From Candidatus Pelagibacter sp. (lineage in GTDB: Bacteria; Pseudomonadota; Alphaproteobacteria; Pelagibacterales; Pelagibacteraceae), in the NCBI GenBank assembly GCA_016777545.1, contig JADHRH010000001.1, forward strand, positions 1 to 28,043: a DNA stretch of 28,043 nucleotides, read 5' to 3'. Each line of letters begins with the position of its first letter. Positions within the stretch are counted from its first letter, which is position 1. The notes below the pieces were generated by a model. It had not been told where the DNA came from, searched no databases, and worked only from the letters and a program-made list of their open reading frames with translations. This document shows positions 23,087-28,043 of the stretch, in pieces. The position numbers were made by a program, and so were the translations under genes.

Positions 23087-23512
23087 TTAACCACCAGGAC
23101 CTAAATTAGATGGTTTTATTTTTAGAATTTTCCACAAACCTGATGCCGAAGTTATAATTTTATCGTTACACTTTAGCTCACAAAATAAAAATACTAGTGT
23201 ATTTGTTTTTTTTAATATTTTTGTAAAACCAATTATTTCATCACCTACTTTTGAAGAACCAATAAATTTTAAATCTAAAGAAATAGTTACACACGGTGCA
23301 TTTCCAGCAGCCCTGTGTGCTGCTGTGCCTGCTCCTGCATCGATTAAAGCTGAAAGAAAACCTCCATGGGTAATTCCAGCAGCATTTAAATGATTTTTAT
23401 TAATTGTAGTTTTAAATTCATATTCAGTATCAGAAATAGTTCGGAATAAAACACCACCGTTGTGCTTCATAAAGCCAGGTTTAATACTTATCTCTTCAAA
23501 TTTGTTGCTCAT
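23087..23512 (-). CDS. Hotdog-fold thioesterase (PaaI-like)
   Basis: A 141-residue acyl-CoA thioesterase-like protein. Visible: N-A-A-G-I-T-H-G-G-F-L-S-A-L-I-D-A-G-A-G-T near residues 43-64 (family H-G-G-x2-x3-L-x-D), and S-L-D-L-K-F-I near residues 78-84, with a final strand containing S-G-L-W-K-I. The family hydrolyses acyl- or aryl-CoA thioesters; the substrate cannot be told. The start lies 6 bases after the stop of a likely 32-residue membrane protein and has no Shine-Dalgarno of its own, suggesting coupled translation. Confidence 0.85.
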   Translation of the reverse strand: MSNKFEEISIKPGFMKHNGGVLFRTISDTEYEFKTTINKNHLNAAGITHGGFLSALIDAGAGTAAHRAAGNAPCVTISLDLKFIGSSKVGDEIIGFTKILKKTNTLVFLFCELKCNDKIITSASGLWKILKIKPSNLGPGG

Positions 23513-23518
23513 GGTTAT

Positions 23519-23617
23519 TTATAATGTGAAAGTTAAAATTAATAAAATTATAAAAACTATAATAAAAAAATATATTACTGATTTTTGTAGTGATGATTTT
23601 AATAACCAATCTAACAT
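23519..23617 (-). CDS. Small single-pass membrane protein, 32 residues
   Basis: M-L-D-W-L-L-K-S-S-L-Q-K-S followed by an unbroken hydrophobic helix of about 19 residues (V-I-Y-F-F-I-I-V-F-I-I-L-L-I-L) to the C-terminus. AAGGA (minus strand, 9 bases before the ATG) is a proper Shine-Dalgarno, and the stop is 6 bases before the thioesterase start. This would be a single-pass protein with a short charged N-terminus. No family recognised. AT-rich DNA can give such hydrophobic frames by chance, so the call is moderate. Confidence 0.5.
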   Translation of the reverse strand: MLDWLLKSSLQKSVIYFFIIVFIILLILTFTL

Positions 23618-23633
23618 TTTATTTTATCCTTTT

Positions 23634-23710
23634 TGGTGGACCGCCCAGAACTCGAATCTGGAATCTCCCGGTTCGTAGCCGAGCGCCTTATCCAATTTGG
23701 CCAGCGGTCC
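23634..23710 (-). tRNA. tRNA-Arg (anticodon ACG)
   Basis: On the minus strand, acceptor stem GGACCGC pairs with GCGGTCC; the anticodon stem CTCGG/CCGGG (one T-G) encloses the loop CTACGAA, giving anticodon ACG, expected to be edited to ICG by TadA to read CGU/CGC/CGA. The T arm is CCAGA-TTCGAGT-TCTGG; discriminator A and an encoded CCA (23634-23636) follow. It lies divergent to the thiolase gene and upstream of the small membrane protein, 16 bases away, so these may share a transcript. Confidence 0.96.
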
Positions 23711-23784
23711 TTATTAAATAATTTACCCAACATATCAAAGTTTTTAATGTAAATTAACTTATAAAATATTATGATGTATTAGCA

Positions 23785-24972
23785 ATGACCAAAAAATCAA
23801 ACGATGTGGTGATTACAGCTGCATTGAGGACACCAATAGGCTCATATAAGGGATCGCTAAAAGATATTAGTGCTGAAAAATTAGGTGCATCAACTATTAA
23901 AGAGGCAATCATTAGATCAGATTTAAAACCTAACGAAATTGATGAGATAATCATGGGTCACGTTCTTACTGCTGGACTTGGACAAAATCCGGCAAGACAG
24001 GCATCAATTTATGCTGGAGTTCCAATTTCAAAACCTGCCCATATTATTAATCAAGTATGTGGATCTGGATTAAGAGCAATAGTTTCAGGATATCAATCAA
24101 TCAAATTAGGAGAAAATAATATTATTATTGCAGGTGGTCAGGAAAACATGTCTAGGGCACCTCACTCTATATTCTTTAGAGAAGATAAAAGATTAGATGA
24201 AAAAAAACTATTAGATACAATGCTAAAAGATGGATTAATAGACTCATTTAACAATTATCACATGGGAGTTACTGCTGAAAATATTGCTGAAAAATATAAA
24301 ATTTCTAGGGATGAACAAGATATTTTTGCTTTAAATTCTCAAGAAAAAACTCAGAAAGCAATAAGTAAAAATAAATTTGATAATGAAATAATCAAATTAG
24401 AATTTGATATTGATAATCATAAATTAATTCTGGGGAAAGATGAACATCCAAGAGCTAATTTAAATATAGAAGATTTAAAAAAATTAAAAACTGTATTTAA
24501 AGATAATGGAACAGTTACAGCAGGAAATTCATCAGGAATAAATGATGGTGCAGCAGCAACTGTATTGATGTCAAGAGAAGAAGCAGAACTACGAGGCATT
24601 GAACCATTAGCGAAGATAACATCTTGGGCAACTTGTGGGGTCGATCCAGCATTAATGGGACTGGGTCCAATTCAGGCTATTAATATGGCATTAAAAAAGG
24701 CTGGCTGGAATATTGAAGATATTGATCTATTTGAAATTAATGAGGCTTTTGCAGCACAATGTATTGCAGTTATAAGGGAACTTAAAATACCAAAAAAAAT
24801 TGTTAACGTTAATGGTGGTGCAATCGCATTAGGTCATCCAATTGGCGCATCTGGAGCTAGAATAATGGTAACCTTAATTCATGAAATGATTAGAGAGAAC
24901 AAAAGTAAGGGCTGTGCCTCTCTTTGTATTGGTGGTGGAATGGGCATAGCTATGTGCATTGAAAGAACTTAA
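23785..24972 (+). CDS. phaA: Acetyl-CoA C-acetyltransferase (thiolase)
   Basis: A 395-residue biosynthetic-type thiolase condensing two acetyl-CoA to acetoacetyl-CoA (or the reverse). Visible: the acyl-enzyme cysteine in I-N-Q-V-C-G-S-G-L-R near residue 90, G-G-Q-E-N-M-S-R-A-P-H near 118-128, N-E-A-F-A-A-Q near 318, the catalytic His in N-V-N-G-G-A-I-A-L-G-H-P-I-G-A-S-G-A-R near 350 and the proton-donor Cys in C-I-G-G-G-M-G near 380. Length is typical. A likely -10 (TATAAA at 23760-23765) precedes it. Symbols phaA and atoB are both used for this family; no polyhydroxybutyrate genes are visible here. Confidence 0.93.
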   Translation: MTKKSNDVVITAALRTPIGSYKGSLKDISAEKLGASTIKEAIIRSDLKPNEIDEIIMGHVLTAGLGQNPARQASIYAGVPISKPAHIINQVCGSGLRAIVSGYQSIKLGENNIIIAGGQENMSRAPHSIFFREDKRLDEKKLLDTMLKDGLIDSFNNYHMGVTAENIAEKYKISRDEQDIFALNSQEKTQKAISKNKFDNEIIKLEFDIDNHKLILGKDEHPRANLNIEDLKKLKTVFKDNGTVTAGNSSGINDGAAATVLMSREEAELRGIEPLAKITSWATCGVDPALMGLGPIQAINMALKKAGWNIEDIDLFEINEAFAAQCIAVIRELKIPKKIVNVNGGAIALGHPIGASGARIMVTLIHEMIRENKSKGCASLCIGGGMGIAMCIERT

Positions 24973-25024
24973 AACTTTATTTTTATATAAATTGATAAGA
25001 TTTATTAATTTTTTAAATAAAGTT
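24973..25024 (+). other. Inverted repeat just after the thiolase stop
   Basis: AACTTTATTT at 24973-24982 and AAATAAAGTT at 25015-25024 are perfect 10-base inverted arms separated by 32 AT-rich bases. The first arm starts at the base after the thiolase stop. No T run follows the second arm, so this is not a standard terminator; it may be a weak 3'-end stem-loop or a chance AT-rich pairing. The remaining bases to 25101 are the leader of the lipoyl-AceE gene, with no clear promoter. Confidence 0.35.
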
Positions 25025-25101
25025 GTTACAAAAAAGCCTATTTATTTCCATAAAATAATACCAATGTTAGGTTATATTCAGTGTATAAGTCATTTTAATA
25101 T

Positions 25102-28043
25102 ATGAGTGAAAAGCTGCTTGTCCCAGATATTGGAGATTTTGAAAAAGTTGAAATTATAGAACTTTTAGTAAAAGTTGGAGATGAAATTAAAGTTAATGAT
25201 CCAATAATTACTATAGAGAGTGATAAATCTAGTGTTGAAATTCCAGCAACAGTTTCTGGAAAAGTAGAATTTTTAAATGTTAAAGTTGGTGACAAAGTAT
25301 CCAAGGGAGATTTAATACTTAATATTAAATCTACAAATGATGCACCAGTTGAAAAGATTATACCTAAAGACACTGAAAGTATTATTAAAGAAGCGGAGTC
25401 TACTTTAGTTACTGAAAAAGAAAAAACGTTATCACCAGAGCCAATTAAAGAAAAAAAACAATCTTCAATTCAAGTTATTAGTGAAAATGATATCGATCCT
25501 TTAGAAACTCAAGATTGGATAGAATCTTTATCTGCCGTTGTTGAAAAAGATGGAAATCAAAGAGCTCATTTTTTAATTAAAGAATTAATCAATAAAGCAT
25601 ATCAAAAAGGGGCCAATATTCCTTACACTCAAAATACACCTTATATTAATACAATCCCACCTGAAGCTGAAAGTAAATCAAATGGTGATCAAAATATAGA
25701 GAGAAGAATAAGATCATTAATTAGATGGAATGCAGCTGCAATGGTTGTTAGAGCAAATAAAAAATTTCCAGAATTGGGAGGACATATAGGTACCTTCGCA
25801 TCTGCAGCTACTTTATACGATGTTGGAATGAATCATTTTTGGAGAGCAAAAAATAATAAATTTGGTGGGGACTTAATATATTTTCAAGGCCATAGTGCAC
25901 CTGGCATGTATGCTAGAGCATTTTTGGAAGGTAGATTGAATGAAAAGCAGCTTGATCGCTTTAGGCAAGAAGTAAAGCCAGGTGGACTTTCATCATACCC
26001 ACATCCCTGGTTGATGCCAAAATTTTGGCAGTTTCCAACTGTCTCAATGGGTCTAGGACCAATGCTTGCGATTTACCAAGCAAGATATATGAAATATCTA
26101 ATTAATCGGGGTTTAATTAAAGATGAAGGTAGAAAAGTTTGGGCATTTCTTGGTGATGGAGAAATGGACGAGCCCGAATCTTTAGGTGCTATAGGATTGG
26201 CAGCAAGGGAAAAACTAGACAACTTAATCTTTGTAGTAAACTGTAATCTTCAAAGATTAGATGGGCCAGTAAGAGGTAATGGAAAAATTATTCAAGAATT
26301 AGAGGGAAGTTTTAGAGGCGCTGGATGGAATGTAATAAAAGTAATCTGGGGCTCATATTGGGATTCTTTAATTGCTAACGATAAAACTGGTCACCTAGTT
26401 AAACTTATGAATGAAACTGTTGATGGTGAGTATCAAGCAATGAAAGCTCGTGATGGTGCCTATGTTAGGAAAAAATTTTTTGGAAAATTTCCTGAAACTA
26501 AAGAAATGGTTTCTAGTTTATCCGATAAAGATATTTGGAGACTTAATAGAGGAGGTCATGATCCACATAAAGTTTATGCAGCTTATGACAAAGCATCAAA
26601 AAATGTAGGTAGCCCAACAGTTATAATAGCGAAAACGATTAAAGGCTATGGAATGGGTAAAACAGGGGAAAGTGTTAACACTACTCACCAAACAAAGAAA
26701 CTGGATGTAGATGATTTACTATATTACAGAGATCGTTTTGATGTTCCTTTAACAGACGAACAGGTAAAAAATATTGAATACTACAAACCAGATGAGAAGT
26801 CTCTGGAGATTAAATACATCAAAGAGAGAAGACTAAGTCTTGGTGGATACCTTCCAGAAAGAACCAGTTATGCAAAACCGATTAAAGCACCTCCAAAAGA
26901 TATTTTTGATTTTATGAAAGTGTCAACTGGTGAAAAAGAAATGTCGACAACCATGGCAATGGTAAGAATGTTCACAAATTTATTAAGAGACAAAAATGTT
27001 TCGCCAAGATTAGTTCCAATAATTCCTGATGAAGCACGTACATTTGGAATGGAAGGTTTTTTTCAAAAAATTGGGATATATGCTCATGAAGGTCAAAAAT
27101 ATGAACCAGAAGATTCAGCTCAATTGAGTTCTTACCGAGAAGATAAAAGTGGTCAGGTATTAGAAGAGGGAATTAATGAGGCGGGTGCAATGTCTTCATG
27201 GATTGCAGCTGCTACAGCATATACAAATCATGATATTGAAATGATACCAATCTATATTTTTTATTCGATGTTTGGTTTTCAAAGAATAGGCGATCTTGCT
27301 TGGGCTGCTGGAGATAGTCAGGCTAGAGGATTTTTAATTGGGGCAACAGCAGGAAGAACAACCTTAGCAGGTGAAGGATTACAGCATCAAGATGGTCATA
27401 GCCACTTAATAGCTTCAACAATACCGAATTGTGTAACATATGATCCAACATTTCATTATGAATTAGCAGTAATTTTTAGAGAAGGCCTAAGAAGAATGCA
27501 TGAAAAAAATGAGAATGTTTTTTATTATATTACAACTATGAATGAGAATTATTCACATCCAGAAATGCCAAAAGATAAAAATTGTGAAGAGGGAATTCTT
27601 AAAGGAATGTATAAAATTAAAGAATTTACAAAATATAAAAAAACAAAAATACAACTTTTAGGTTCTGGTACAATTTTAAGAGAGATGATGGTTGCTGCTG
27701 AAATTCTCCAAAATGAATACCAAATAGATAGTGAAATTTGGAGCGTTACTAGCTTTAATGAACTTAGAAAAGATGGAATGGATGTTGAAAGATATAATTT
27801 GTTAAATCCTGATAAAGAACAAAAAGTTTCATTTGTTGAAAAATGTTTAGGTAAAAGTGAGGGTCCTATTTTAGCTGCATCAGACTATATGCGAATGAAT
27901 TCGGATCAAATTAGACCATACACAAATAAAAGCTTTTACTCATTAGGAACTGATGGATATGGTAGAAGTGATACTAGAAAAAATTTAAGAAAATTTTTTG
28001 AAGTAGATAAAGAACATATAGTTGCTTATGGGTTAAGTGTCTT
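25102..28043 (+). CDS. aceE: Pyruvate dehydrogenase E1, homodimeric type, with fused N-terminal lipoyl domain (3' end outside window)
   Basis: One uninterrupted frame of 980 codons runs to the window edge. Residues 1-78 are a lipoyl domain: K-L-L-V-P-D-I-G-D-F, V-G-D-E-I-K-V-N-D, and E-S-D-K-S-S-V-E-I-P with the lipoyl lysine at K42, then V-G-D-K-V-S-K-G-D. A charged Lys/Glu linker (~79-125) leads to a full AceE from ~127: D-P-x-E-T-Q-D-W, R-W-N-A-A-A-M, Y-P-H-P-W-L-M-P-K-F-W-Q-F, the thiamine-diphosphate motif G-D-G-E-M-D-E-P-E-S...V-N-C-N-L-Q-R, R-G-G-H-D-P, P-D-E-A-R-T-F-G-M-E-G and L-G-T-D-G-Y-G-R-S-D. By comparison with E. coli AceE only about 30 residues are missing. It decarboxylates pyruvate and acetylates a lipoyl group; normally the lipoyl domain belongs to E2. 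aceF and lpd probably lie to the right. Confidence 0.95.
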   Translation, partial: MSEKLLVPDIGDFEKVEIIELLVKVGDEIKVNDPIITIESDKSSVEIPATVSGKVEFLNVKVGDKVSKGDLILNIKSTNDAPVEKIIPKDTESIIKEAESTLVTEKEKTLSPEPIKEKKQSSIQVISENDIDPLETQDWIESLSAVVEKDGNQRAHFLIKELINKAYQKGANIPYTQNTPYINTIPPEAESKSNGDQNIERRIRSLIRWNAAAMVVRANKKFPELGGHIGTFASAATLYDVGMNHFWRAKNNKFGGDLIYFQGHSAPGMYARAFLEGRLNEKQLDRFRQEVKPGGLSSYPHPWLMPKFWQFPTVSMGLGPMLAIYQARYMKYLINRGLIKDEGRKVWAFLGDGEMDEPESLGAIGLAAREKLDNLIFVVNCNLQRLDGPVRGNGKIIQELEGSFRGAGWNVIKVIWGSYWDSLIANDKTGHLVKLMNETVDGEYQAMKARDGAYVRKKFFGKFPETKEMVSSLSDKDIWRLNRGGHDPHKVYAAYDKASKNVGSPTVIIAKTIKGYGMGKTGESVNTTHQTKKLDVDDLLYYRDRFDVPLTDEQVKNIEYYKPDEKSLEIKYIKERRLSLGGYLPERTSYAKPIKAPPKDIFDFMKVSTGEKEMSTTMAMVRMFTNLLRDKNVSPRLVPIIPDEARTFGMEGFFQKIGIYAHEGQKYEPEDSAQLSSYREDKSGQVLEEGINEAGAMSSWIAAATAYTNHDIEMIPIYIFYSMFGFQRIGDLAWAAGDSQARGFLIGATAGRTTLAGEGLQHQDGHSHLIASTIPNCVTYDPTFHYELAVIFREGLRRMHEKNENVFYYITTMNENYSHPEMPKDKNCEEGILKGMYKIKEFTKYKKTKIQLLGSGTILREMMVAAEILQNEYQIDSEIWSVTSFNELRKDGMDVERYNLLNPDKEQKVSFVEKCLGKSEGPILAASDYMRMNSDQIRPYTNKSFYSLGTDGYGRSDTRKNLRKFFEVDKEHIVAYGLSV

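Noticed and set aside
23026-23109. 27-codon plus-strand frame in the gap upstream of the helicase
   Set aside because: No ribosome site, overlaps the thioesterase 3' end antisense, no recognisable composition.
23769-23954. Minus-strand frame of 61 codons at the start of the thiolase
   Set aside because: Antisense to the thiolase N-terminus, Ser/Leu/Ile-rich, no motif or ribosome site.
25095-25373. Minus-strand frame of 92 codons over the lipoyl domain
   Set aside because: Pure shadow of the lipoyl-AceE coding strand.

Overview
The window looks like a piece of the chromosome of a streamlined, very AT-rich alphaproteobacterium, most likely the SAR11 clade (Candidatus Pelagibacter or a relative). 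This is inferred from the base composition, the Lys/Ile/Asn-rich proteins, gene ends that overlap or abut almost everywhere, and the content and order of genes: mutM / ubiE-ubiB-coaBC-dut, rpsT-dnaA-dnaN, argH-lptM-lysA facing a TlpA thioredoxin, and suv3-like helicase-TerB-fdxA-carD. No phage, IS element, CRISPR array or rRNA was seen.

Layout. 1-314 is the 3' end of a 2-oxoglutarate oxygenase-like gene. 307-5434 is a tight minus-strand operon read ubiE-ubiB-coaBC-dut-moeB-SH3 protein (ubiquinone, CoA, nucleotide and sulfur/molybdopterin metabolism). 5470-9561 reads rightward: mutM, rpsT, a 402-bp AT-rich spacer with a 46-bp tandem duplication, dnaA and dnaN. 9558-12992 reads leftward: argH, the tiny lipoprotein gene lptM, lysA and a PlsC acyltransferase. 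13017-16652 is a patch of short genes on both strands: TlpA, HIG1-type membrane protein, esterase, HNH protein, Coq7, DsbB, YqaA. tRNA-Leu(CAA) then runs almost directly into an acyl-CoA synthetase. At 18630-18860 there is a compact unit with a near-consensus promoter, a perfect palindrome, a 29-residue Lys/Arg/Ala peptide and a strong terminator. Facing it is a CarD gene with a long lysine-rich N-terminal tail, followed upstream by fdxA, a TerB-like gene and a SUV3-like helicase. A hotdog thioesterase, a likely 32-residue membrane protein and tRNA-Arg(ACG) follow. The window ends with an acetyl-CoA acetyltransferase and a homodimeric-type pyruvate dehydrogenase E1 that carries its own N-terminal lipoyl domain (cut at the right edge).

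Functionally this is mostly housekeeping: replication initiation, quinone synthesis (UbiE, UbiB, Coq7), Arg/Lys biosynthesis, envelope redox (TlpA, DsbB) and acetyl-CoA chemistry (AceE, thiolase, acyl-CoA synthetase, thioesterase). The points most worth a second look are the lipoyl-AceE fusion, the 29-residue histone-H1-tail-like peptide with its own regulated-looking transcription unit, the histone-tail-like extension on CarD next to it, and the repeat upstream of dnaA.
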